64,000 nucleotides of DNA from Lasiosphaeria ovina (taxonomy: Eukaryota; Ascomycota; Sordariomycetes; Sordariales; Lasiosphaeriaceae): assembly GCA_033439765.1 (NCBI GenBank), contig JAULSN010000002.1, positions 1,302,001 through 1,366,000 of the forward strand. Reading direction: 5' to 3'. Position 1 is the stretch's first letter. Each line of letters opens with the position of its first letter. Below, piece after piece: positions 11,511 through 21,997 of this stretch. The notes below the pieces were generated by a model that was not told the origin of the DNA, did not search any database, and worked only from the letters and a program-made list of their open reading frames with translations. Made by a program: the position numbers and the translations under genes.

Positions 11511-13757
11511 TCACCCAAAAACATCCATGGCCGCCCCCAGCGCCTTACAGACGTCCTGGTCGACAAACGGGATCTGCCGCGACTCCCACTGCAGCAAGCG
11601 CAGCGTCGGCGCCGCCGGATCGACCGGGTCCCAACGGCCAAAACCCGGCGCTGCGAGCCGTGCCAGCGAATCCCAGTGGCCGCGCACCGCGAGGGCACGG
11701 GGGTCGGGATTCGGGTCTGCAGCACGCGCGAACGCAGCCCAGTGGTCGACCACCAAGCCCATGAAGGGGAAATCGCGGCCGTCGCGGTCGGGGTGGCCCG
11801 CGCGCGCGACGGTGCCGAACACGACCATCTGCTCGCCCGCGTGGCACTTCTTGTACTCGTCCTGCTCCGGGCCGGCGCCGTTGGCGGGCGGCACGCACCA
11901 CGGCCGCGTGTAGCCCGTGGTCTGGTACGTGCGGTTGAACTGGTACACGTAGCTGGACGCGAACGCGCCGTGCTTGGCGCCGCTCCACGCGACGGCCAGC
12001 CCGTAGCAGTTGAACACGGCCGCCGTGGCGATGCGCATCGCCGCGTCGAAGACGGCTGCTGGTGTGGCTGGGGCGGAGGCGCCGAGGAACGATGCCGCCG
12101 AGGCGTTGCTCGAATTGCTGCCCGGCAGCCCGAGGATGGCGGCCGCGTTGGCCGGCATGGAAAAGTGCCGCGCGACCTCGGCGTCGAAGTAGGCCGCCAG
12201 GCTGGTGCCGTTGCTGGGGTAGTTGTCGATCAGCACGCCCGTCTCGTCGCGGTTGAAGCCCACCATCATGGCCACGCCCGTCGCCACGCTGGCCGACGTG
12301 TCGTTGACCACCAGCTCGTGGTTCAGCAGGTACGTGCCGTCCGCGACGATGCCGCTGCATGTGTGTCAGTAATTACTATGTTTTGTAGGCAGGAGATAGG
12401 TAGCGGGAGGATGGGAGGGCATACTTGGCGTTGGTCGTCAGGTTGACCAGGTCGTAGCCGCTGAGGCGGCCGAGGCAGGCCACGGCGTCGGTGGCATTGG
12501 CGCAGCCGGCGTCGCGCAGCACACGCCGCGTGGTGGTCGCGAAGTTGTGCTCGAGCGAGTCGTAGTAGCCGTACTGCAGCACTTTCCCGCCGCTGGGGTA
12601 GCCGTCGGGGCTCGACTGCATGATGGCGCGGTGGAACAGGCCCTTCGCCTTGGGCACACCGAGCAACACGTGCGTGCTCTGCGCGCCGGCCGACTCGCCG
12701 AACAGCGTCACGCGGCTTGGGTCGCCCCCGAGGTCTGCGATGTACTTGTGAACCCACTCGAGCGCGGCTACCATGTCCGACACGGCGTAGTTGCCGCGGT
12801 GCACGCCGTCGTTGAGGTTCAGGAACCCGAGACTGCCCACGCGGTAGTTGGCTGACACTACTACCACGTCCCCGCGCGACGCCAGGTTGGTGCCGTCCGT
12901 GTTGGGGTTGCGTCCTGACCCCGACGTCAGCCCGCCGCCGTACAGGTACAGCATGACGGGCTTGAGGTGGGCCTTGGCCTTGTCGCCTCCCGTCCGCGGC
13001 AGGTACGGCGTCCACACGTTGATGAACAGGCAGTTCTCGCTCATGAGGCTCGTGTTCTTGACCTCGCCGACGGGCTGCGTGCAGTCGGGGCCGGCATTGG
13101 TAGCATCAACCTCGCCGGCGTCGTCGAAGCTGGCCACCTTGGAGTAGCCGAAGCGCTCGGGCGGCTCGGCGTAGGCCAGGCCGCGGAACTTCCACGTGTG
13201 GTAGTCGCGGTAGCCGGCCAGCTGCTTGTTGCCGACAAAGTGCGAGACCTGCCAGCTCAGCGAGTTGTTGGCAAACGACGACGTCGACACGGGCGCGCTC
13301 TGCGTGCACAGCGCCGGGTTCTCCGTCAGGCAGTCGACGTCGTACTCGGCCCCCGTGGCGTCGATGCCCCGGCAGCTGTCGCCCTCGTCGTCGGCCTTGG
13401 CCACCCAGTACAGCTGGTCCGCCGACGCGATGCCCTGGTAGACCTGGTAGGCTAGCGACGCGTTGAGCGCCGCCGTGAACTTCGCCGTGTCAGGGTTCCA
13501 GGGGACTTCGCCCAGCAGCGCGCACGCCGTCTTGGCCGCGCTGAACGGGCTCGGCTGGCTGACGAGGATGGCTGCTGTTCCGTCGTTCTGCGCGCCTGTC
13601 GCTGTTAGCCCAACAGTGCCTTCTGCCACGGGCCTCCACTGCACCTACCGTCAAGCTTGTTCCGCGACAGTATCGTCAGCCCGCCGCCCAGAAACAAGGC
13701 CTCGATGCCGATGGGAGCGACGGCCGCGAGCACCGATAATCGCAGAAGAGACGACAT
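11511..13757 (-). CDS. Secreted type-B carboxylesterase/lipase (709 aa)
   Basis: Three exons close in phase: 13757-13649, 13601-12425 and 12354-11511. The start MSSLLRLSVLAAVAPIG is a signal peptide that only appears with exon 1. The alpha/beta-hydrolase core shows ENCLFINVW, the oxyanion-hole GGG (about residue 258), and the nucleophile elbow TLFGESAGA with Ser near residue 340. A C-terminal KCHAGEQMVVFG carries the likely catalytic His. Many N-glycosylation sequons support secretion. The length exceeds the usual 550 residues because about 150 extra residues precede the esterase core. The family hydrolyses carboxylic esters, from lipids to aromatic esters; the substrate here is unknown. The gene is convergent with nothing nearby and has its own promoter next to the helicase 3' end. 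Confidence 0.9.
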
Positions 13758-14289
13758 CTTCGATGTGTTGCAGGCTCTGAGTAATTCCAGCGAGCGTGCG
13801 CCGCTTCGAGCCCTCAAGAAAATATCTTGGCGAACGTCGCGTGAAAAGAGCTGGCCGTCCCCATCCTCTGGCGTCCCCGCGTTTGATAAATAATTGGCGG
13901 GCTGGTTCCCCTGGCATTGCAATATCCAGCCAGGGGCGGAACGCCGGACTTGTGCCTGTAGACGCATGCAGGCAATCTGAGTATATATGCTTGGCAATTA
14001 GCCGCCACCCCTCCTCGGCGTCCTTCCCGTCCCGTCAATACCTCCACGGCGGCGACCATCCGTGGTCGACCAACTACGGCTCCCGGTACGGGGTTCTCAG
14101 GTCTATTTACTGTGTACTTCGTACTGCGACAATAATGGGAGAGGTAGAGTAAATTGCCTATCACAGCGTTGATTCAGCTATCGTAATCTACGCGTAGTTG
14201 TACCTAGTTCGAGTAACCAGTGCCAAGATCACAGATTCCTTCTTCCCTGGTAATTACCACACACAGCCCGCAGCCACACAACCCCTTAA

Positions 14290-17200
14290 CTAGGCAAACG
14301 TCTTGCGGAACTTCTCGCCAAACTCGGCCGCCAGCATGGTGAACGCGCGGTGGACCTTCTCCAGCGACTGGCCAGCCTCGCCAGGCTGGGCCCAGCTCGG
14401 CGCAGCATCGCCCGAACTGCTGCTGGCGTGCTGGCCGGGTGACGCCTCAGCGGCCGGCAGCGCCTCCTCCTCCTCCTCCTCCTCGCTATCGTCGTCCTCC
14501 CACGACTCGAGCACGGCTTTTCCCTTGTTGCTCTTCCCGCCCTGTTCAGCATCCTTGCTAGTAACAACTGCGGGATGACCGACCTGGCTCTTGCTCCCAG
14601 GAAGAGACGAGTCTCCCTGCTCGTCGTCATCCTCCTCATCGTCCCCCCCATCACCGGGAATACCAAACGCACCATCCTCGCCCTCTGCACCCTCACTTGG
14701 CCGTAGGAAATTCTCCAAACTCGCGACGACCGTAGCAAGCACCAGCTCAAAATCCTTGAGATGGAACCACACGTCCCCACGCTTAATCCCGTTGTCCGCG
14801 ACCAGCGCGCCGACGTCGCCGTGCTTGAAGAAGTCCAGCAGGTACGCGTTCCACGGCACGCCGGCCGTCTCGGCGGGCGCAGTGCGGATGTACGGCACGG
14901 CGGCCTCCTCGAGGAATACCCCTGCGCGCACCGTACCGCACAGATCCCGGATGCTGGTGAACGTGTCGTCGAAGCCCGACAGCGCGGCGAACGGCGAGCG
15001 CGCGGCCGGTGCGGGGAGGGAGCGGCAGGGGAGCAGCTCGGCCATGGTAACTCCCGGTGTTGTTGGCGCCACGACGTGCTTGGTCAGCGGCAGTATGTTG
15101 TCGGGCGCGTCCGCGAGGTGCTGCGCGGCGTACGAGGCCACGTAGCCGCGGAAGATGTGCAGAGTGTCGGCGTTGTGGCGGCGCAGGATGGTCGCCGCGG
15201 CGGCCGGCAGGTGCGGCAGGATGACGGTCGATGGCGAGCGGCGCACGACCGTGTCGAGCCAGTCGGCGTCCTTGTAGCGCGTGCACGGGATGCGGCAGAA
15301 CAGGTGGCTCAGCGTCGTGATCAGCTCGACGAGGATGGTCTGCTGCTTCGCTGGGCGCGCGATGTCGGCGCACAGGGCGTGGAAGTACCCTTCCTTGAGC
15401 AGCGCGTGGAAGGCGAAGACGGCGTTCTCCGTGTAGTATAGGTGGCCGACCAGGCCGGAGAAGTCGAGCGGGGTGCCGGTGGCTGAGAGGAGGTAATGGC
15501 GGCGTAGATAGTCGATGCTGAAGCGCAGGTGGTGTACGACGGACATCTGCGACTCGGGGCCGCCGAGGTACAGGCGGCTCTGGGTCAGCAGCGACTTGAG
15601 GGCGTCGGCGGCAAAGGCCGAGTTGTCGGTGCCGTGCAGCAGGATGAACAGGCGCAGCACGAGCGTGACCGAGATGGGGAACTGGCCGCGCAGGTCCGGC
15701 AGCTTGGCCGACATGACCTCGAGCGCCCGGTGCGGCGGGATGTTGTGGAACACGACGTTGCCGAGCAGGTCGAAGCCCCGGCGCCCAGAGCGCCCAGACG
15801 CCTGGCGGTAGTTCAGCGCCGTCAGGTAGACCGAGTCGCCCGTGAAGACGACCGTCTTGCAAGGCATGTTGAGGCCCATGGCTAGCGTCCCGGTGGCAAC
15901 GACGACGGTGAGGTAGCCCTTGCGGAACAGCATCTCGACTCTGAGGCACGTCAAGTTAGTATGTAAAATCCGGAGGAACGGGTGTGCAACTAAGGAGCAA
16001 TGTCTGTCACTTACACCTGGCGGTACTGGCGGTTCATTCCCGCGTGGTGAATGCCCAGACCGCGGCGCAGCGACTCGATGAGGTACGGCTGCTGTCCAAT
16101 GGCCTCCAGAGACTTGAGCTTCTCCTCGAGCTCAGCCTTCGATATCTTGGTCGTGTCGGCAAAGCTATAAATCGAGAGCGGCGCGTCGGGTTCGAACATG
16201 TCCCAGGCGCTCGGCTCGCGGCTCTTTGCGTCGTCGCGGCGCAGGTCCGCCATGCTGTCTCCATCGTCCAAGCCGCCGTCATGCGATGAGCGCGTCTTCT
16301 TGCCCTTGTCCTTGGACGGCCCAGCCTTGGCCTTGGCGTGTGCCGCCGCCTCGCGCGCTTTCTTCCACTCCTCAAAGGCCACCGTCTTGGCCGCCCAGGC
16401 CGGGCTCTTCTCTCGGTACGTGCTCTCAGCCACCTGCAGCACGCCGAGAAGCTCCTGGAGGATCGTCTCGCAGCTCGTGCGGTCGTAGTTGAACAGGATG
16501 GCCGGCAGGGCCCCGCGCACGCGCAGGTCGACCACAAGCGAGGAGACCGAACGGCTGTGCACGTATATTCTCCCGGCTCTCGATATAGTGCCGCCGAGTT
16601 CTGTCATGTGTTCCTCCTTTTGCACGGCCGCGGAGTAGCTCGCATACGGCTGGCCGCGCAGCTGCGTCCGCACGGCTTCAAAGGGCGAGCTGCTGTCGAC
16701 CATCCAGGCCGCCAGCTGGTCCTTGAGCGCCGCCTCCCAGCGCACCACGTCGGACTTGCTGACCGGGTTCGGCAGGAACTGGTCGGGTGCGAGGGACGGG
16801 TCGACCGGGTAGCGGTCGGCTTGGTTCGCCATCAGGGCCCGCCACAGCGTCAGGCAGTCTCTCGGTTCCAGTGTTGCATCATTGAGCGTGTCTCGGTGTC
16901 TGTTATGGGTAGGAGCGGTTAGCGATTATCTCAAACCCAAGTCTGCATCATGAAGGTGGTGAGATATGAAAGAAGAGAAAAAAGAACGCACCTGTCGACC
17001 ATGCTCCCCACAGGGTGCACAAACAAAAACGGCGACGCATCACCGCCGTCGGCATCACCACCCTCGGCATCACCACCCTCGGCATCACCACCCTCGGCAT
17101 CAAGGCCGGGGACTTCAAGGCGCTCAACAGGTTCAAGCCGCCAGAATTCGCTCCACTCCGAGACGGGCGGCGCGTGCAGGAACTTGCGCAGGTCCGAGTA

Positions 17201-20200
17201 CCGCGAGTTGTGGATGACCATTCCAAGCTCGAACCCCTTGGCCTTCTGTGTGCTCTCGAGCCAGGCCTTGAACTCGAGCGGGTTCGCCACGGTCGCCGAC
17301 AGGGCAATGATGGGACACGGCGCCAGCAGCAGCAGCTGCTCCCAGATGATGCCCTCCTCGGACTGGCCAATACAATGGACCTCGTCAAAGATGATGCGGC
17401 GCACGCGGCGCGAGAAGGACGTCGGGGTCTGCGCGTTGACGGGCGCCAGCAGCAGGATCTGCAGGATGCTGGGCACGGTGACGAGGACCTGGCAGCCGAG
17501 CGGGCTGTTGACGCGGTAGTCGCGCGTGTGGATGGCCCACACGGAGCGGCCGGCGCGGCCCCCGGGGCCGTAGTACGACTTGGCGAAGCGCGCCTGGATC
17601 TCGGCCGCGATCTGGTTGACCAGCGCCTTGGTCGGCGCCACGTACACCAGCACGCCGTCGTCGTCGGCCTGCAGCACCTTCTTCATGGCGTAGAACGAGA
17701 TGAACGTCTTGCCCGCTGACGTCGGTGCTACCACGAACAGGCTCTTGTCCGCGTCGATGGCGTCGAGCACGTCCCGCTGCCATGCGTCGGGCTTGAAGGC
17801 CACGCGCGGGTCTGCCGCCGAGTCGAAGCTGCGCTCGAGGTACGGGCCGCAGAACTCGAGCTGGAACTCGACGGGGGTCGTTCCAGCCGGAGAGATGCTG
17901 CCTTCGAGAGCCACGGGCTTGAATGGCATCTGGCGCTTCAGGGCGGGCTCGGGGGCCGTCATGTATGGGATCTGGAGAGAGGCTGATAGGCCCGCGAGGA
18001 GGGTGAAGGCCTCTTCGGTGAGCACCACCCCGGACGCTGCAATGCTGGTGGCCCGGTGCCAAATCATGGCAGTGATGTGATGAGCTGTACGCAGACGGAA
18101 TATTAGTTAGGAACATGGAATGTGGTGAGCCGAGACAAGAAGACTTACCCCTCGACTTTGGAATATTGTATGCGCTCTGAATCCGCATCAGCAGGTCGCA
18201 GATGTAAAGGGACACCTCGGCGCCAATGTCGTCGCTGTAAGCAGACGAGAGACCCGACAGATACTTCTCGGCCTTGAAGTATCGCTTGACCAGGGACGGC
18301 TCCTTTTCGAATTCGAGGCATCGGTCCTTCCACGATGAAGTGATCGCCGCCATCTTCCCAATTATCTTTTGGTCTTTCAAAGCTTTGGCAGCCTCCTGCG
18401 CCTTTTTCTTGCCGCTCTTCTCCCTCTGCTGTTTCTTGCCCTTTGTGTCAGGCTTGGCTTGCGACAGCTGAGCCGTGGCCTTGCTCTTGCTGTTTTGGCC
18501 GCAAGCGACGATGATCTCGGGCTCAATGTTTTTTCCAGACGCCCCCGTGAGACTGGCAGAGTATGCAATGGTGTCGGCCATGAACATTTGATTCTTCTTC
18601 CTGGCCATGAACCCACGGGGCTTCGGGATGCGCTTGGGATCAAGAGACAGTTTGGATGTGTGCCAGTGCGTCAGCTCCTGAAAGACCTTGGGGTTGGTTT
18701 GAGGCTCGGGAACAGCAGCGGAATCCAGTTGGACCTTGGTCAAGTACTGGTCCACAATGGGGTGGCTGAACGGAAGCACGGACGAGACTAGCGAGGCTGA
18801 TGGTTCTGTTTCGTTGTCGAGGCGCATTTCCTCGACCGGGCCTTCATCCAGGGTAGGAGGGAAGAAGCCGGACACGTCGGATTTGCTCTCTTTCTCCAGA
18901 AGGTCTCCGAGTCTGTCAAGGTGGTTGCGGAGTTCCCGAGGCAAGCGGATGTCTCCAAGATGGTCCCAAACTGCCAAGTAGAGCCGCCCGTCAAATAGGT
19001 CGAATATATCCCATTTCAGGGAAGAGAACTCGCTGTCGAACCAATCCTCAATCGACTCTTGACAGTTAAGCAAGAAGTGGTATATAAAATAGTCCGAGTC
19101 GGACCGCAATCCGCCTCGCAAGCCGAGGGCAACCTCAGAAAAGTCCCGGTGGGTGGAGGAACAGCGCCGCAAGCTCCGCTGAGAGAGATCGCAGTGTGCC
19201 AGGATGACCAGGTGGACGAGTAAAGCAGCAACCCGCCGGTGGGAATCAATCATCTTTCTGCTGGGGTCATCCTCGAGCATTCTCGACAGCGCGTGGAGAG
19301 AGACAATCTCCCGGGCTGTCATTGACTTGTCGAGGCCGTTTTGGACGAGCCTCTTCATATCCTCGTGTATCTTCTTTTTCTGAGATTTATGGGCTTTCAC
19401 CTGAGCCGGATGTAAGTCGTTCACTACGAGGGGATATATATTTCCCTTGGGCGTCTCAACTCTCCCGTAGGCCTGGTTAATGAGTCTTTGGTTAGCTTAG
19501 TTGCACTATTATGGTACTGTTACCAATCATGTCAAGCTAAGCAGCGTAGTTACCTTTGAGCTCTTGAACTCCATGTCGTTGAGGAACCCAACACAATATC
19601 CAGCAGTGGACATGGCATACAGCATACGCAGGGGCGTATACTGTACTTGTTGTCTCTTCAAGTACCGGGGTGGAGGATCATCGCGACTTTCGCCCTGTGA
19701 CTCCCAAGTCTCAGGGTTGAGACTGTAGTCGCAGGGTTCGGTGTCGTCGTAGCCGAGAAAGAGGTGGACCGTGTTTTCGGCGAGATACTTGGAGAAGGCG
19801 CTGCTCTGCAAGCTATAGTACGAAAAACTGAACGCGGTCGCACTTGGCGAGTTGCCCGGGCAAGCAAAGTGCTCGATGAGCACGGAACGCGCGAGTCGGT
19901 ATTTGTACCATGTATCCTCCCTATCAACCGAGAGCGCGCCAAATTTCTCATGTTCCGTTTCAAACCAGAGGACGTGGAAGTTGCATCCGCGGTCGCGCAG
20001 CTTGGTTAGGAACGCCTCGACGGCATGGACAGCATGCAGGAGCTGGAGGCCATCTAATAGTCGTTACGACATCAGCAAAGAAGTTATGAAAATATCTCGC
20101 CGAGGTCCTTACAGTTGAAGTCGACGTTGGCTTCTCGGAGGCAGTGAGTCAGCAGCGACTCGCCGTGGATGGCTACGAGCGCCTTTCCAGCAAAGTCGCC

Positions 20201-20296
20201 AACGATGTCGACTTTTAACGGGTATAGAGATGTGCGCCACCGATTGAAGTCGGCGGTTCTCTAGTCATTTTCGTAGGACACGGGGTCGTCGGCCAT
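14290..20296 (-). CDS. DDX60/Ski2-like DExH-box RNA helicase (about 1,878 codons), with an in-frame TAG near the start
   Basis: Six exons join in phase: 20296-20113, 20053-19554, 19472-18149, 18084-16992, 16899-16015 and 15940-14290. The N-terminus has the DDX60-type region ([18 protein letters not shown], then [14 protein letters not shown]). The helicase core carries motif [10 protein letters not shown] (about residue 789), motif II DEVH (about 903), SATVAN, the [10 protein letters not shown] stretch, motif [13 protein letters not shown] and motif [14 protein letters not shown] (about 1375), all expected for an ATP-driven RNA unwinder. The C-terminus is acidic and disordered. With the ATG at 20296 the twelfth codon is TAG (20263-20261), and no other ATG occurs before the first intron. 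Either the gene is broken, the TAG ends an unseen upstream intron (it follows an ATGAC branch-like sequence), or a base is wrong. The downstream 1,860 codons are intact, which argues against long-standing decay. Confidence 0.85.
17036..17101 (-). repeat. 15-bp coding repeat (Gly-Gly-Asp-Ala) inside the helicase gene
   Basis: Four near-identical 15-bp units, read on the minus strand as GGDAE or GGDAD, lie in exon 4 between the helicase core lobes. Units keep the frame and would lengthen an acidic linker; copy number may vary between strains. Confidence 0.8.
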
Positions 20297-20513
20297 GATG
20301 CAGACTTTGCACCCGGCTTCTGCCAGTAGCCGTGAGGGGATGTGAGTCGTGGTGTGACTTCTTCAGCGCGAAATAATCAAAGCGAACGTGAGGTGAGGTA
20401 AAAAGGCAGGTAAGGTAGAGAGGTCGGAGAACGACGTCAAACGCAGACAAGACTAGAGTTTTGGAGGGCACAATGCAGGACCCACTATATTCGTTGGGTA
20501 GAAAATCCAAGCA

Positions 20514-21054
20514 CTACCTTCCTGGTACTTTAGTTACGGGTGCCTGAGTGATTAGGCACCTAGATGGTACAGTGTGTGTTACGGGCGGTATGCAGACTTT
20601 TTTCGAGGCATCCATCCGTCCGATGGCTTGGGACATTGTCGGTGCTGGAATTTCTTTCTTCCTTACCTCTCTCCCTTTCCATTTCCCTCCATTTGCAGAC
20701 TCTTGCGCTAAATCTTGAATCAGCACGAGTAACATAATCCATCTTCCGTCGGCAATGAACTCTATGGACTTGCAGAGAACACATACGCAAAAGACAAAGT
20801 CTTTATGCATTGAGGCCTACATTGCTAGCTGCCTGGTTGGTGAAAAGAGAATTCTTCTTCCAAAGGATAGAAACACGACCGACAACGCGGCAGACGCTCG
20901 ATTGTTGAATCTGTAATATCGCCTGAAAGTAGATATGCTTCTAGTCTTAAACACCATTAGAACATTCTAGCGAGTTCGATATTCTCGACAAGGTACAAGA
21001 CTTTCTTCGGCAATAAAGTTGCTGTCTGACTACCGGCTAAGATAACAACCGGGT
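20514..21054. other. Intergenic upstream of the helicase, no gene
   Basis: AT-richer DNA with short spurious frames. No domain, splice-consistent exon or RNA gene is seen. Confidence 0.5.
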
Positions 21055-21145
21055 TGTTGGAATGACAAGGTCATTTGCATCAGTCACTATAGTAACCGTT
21101 GAGAAAGGGTGGGGAGGGGTGAGTTTTGGTGGTTGTATTTTTTGA
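21055..21145 (+). mobile_element. 5' fragment of the TGTTGGAAT solo-LTR family
   Basis: The stretch starts TGTTGGAATGACAAGGTCAT, continues with a CACTATAGTAACC block and a GAAAGGGTGG block, and matches the first 90 bp of the complete LTRs at 38198 and 51713. The similarity fades after about 21145 and no 3' terminus (ATTCCTACA) is found, so this copy is truncated or strongly diverged. Confidence 0.75.
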
Positions 21146-21640
21146 AATTTCTTGACAATAGCCATACGCAAACAATTCATCTACTGTAGACATTGTCGGC
21201 GTCTACTGCGGCGCGACTACAGGCGATATTAGACTTGACACTTGGTCAGGATCAGGGGTATGCTGAAAGGGGTGAAGGAGGCGCCAATGAAACAGGGCAT
21301 GTCCCCGTCCAGCGGTAAGGTCACATATGAAGCGAGGCAAGTGATACCAGAGCTGGTGTGCAAACTCTGTCGTCCGCTTGGTGGTGGCAACATTCAAGAA
21401 AGTGATGGCTGTTTCATTGAATGCGCAACGTTTGTGTTCATCAACTCCAGCTCTCTTTTGATCCCTTCACGAGCTATCCACGCCTACAGACACTCGCCCG
21501 TTTCGAATCATACCAACCGCACGCTGGAAAGCACAGTGGTGCGGCGATATCGCTATTAGTGAAGTTTCATGCTAGAAACGGCGCGCAAACAATGACTTGA
21601 GACACGGGCGCGACTAAGGCGACATGTCCTGCGCCGCTGG

Positions 21641-21650
21641 TTTATATAAA
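21641..21650 (+). promoter_or_regulatory. TATA box upstream of the 43-residue zinc-ribbon ORF
   Basis: TTTATATAAA lies 216 bp before the ATG at 21866. The intervening leader is CA-rich (repeated CAACAA, CCAAG), as in fungal 5' untranslated regions, and ends in CACC before the start codon. This supports the small ORF as a transcribed gene. Confidence 0.5.
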
Positions 21651-21865
21651 GGCCTATTGCAGGCATCTCGTTGCGTCCTCCAGCTCGATCAGCAACCAAC
21701 AACAATTCAAGGCAACAAGACAGCCTCGAAAGCCGCCAACTACCACACTAAAACGCCGCCACCAAGACCAGAGACCGCTCTACGACCCAAAAGCCGTCCT
21801 CTCAATCAACTACCTAGTTATTTCTGTCTCAGCACTTCGGCCTTTCCGAACCAAGATCACTCACC

Positions 21866-21997
21866 ATGGCGTGGCAGGGGACCTGGACGTGCTGCTCCTG
21901 CCAACAAAACAACATCTATGTGACGGAGTTTTATTGCCCCGGCTGCGGGCACAGGCAATGCTGGTCTCTGGGCCCAGGCGGGTGCACGCTTCAATGA
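21866..21997 (+). CDS. Tiny Cys-rich zinc-ribbon-like protein (43 aa)
   Basis: The frame starts MAWQGTWTCCSCQQNN and continues YCPGCGHRQC, giving CxC and CPGCGHxxC pairs about 15 residues apart, the pattern of a single zinc ribbon. It stops at 21995-21997. A canonical TATA box, a CA-rich leader and a CACCATGG start context precede it. Small proteins of the form WxCxxC...CPxCxHxxC are frequent and uncharacterised in Sordariomycetes. An intron near the stop could add a short tail. Its role is unknown; zinc binding is inferred from Cys spacing. Confidence 0.5.
   Translation: MAWQGTWTCCSCQQNNIYVTEFYCPGCGHRQCWSLGPGGCTLQ

Noticed and set aside
11545..12446. Long Arg/Ala/His-rich frames on both strands over the carboxylesterase and helicase exons
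   Set aside because: High-GC shadow frames. The esterase and helicase motifs fix the true frame, and these alternatives lack any domain or plausible composition.
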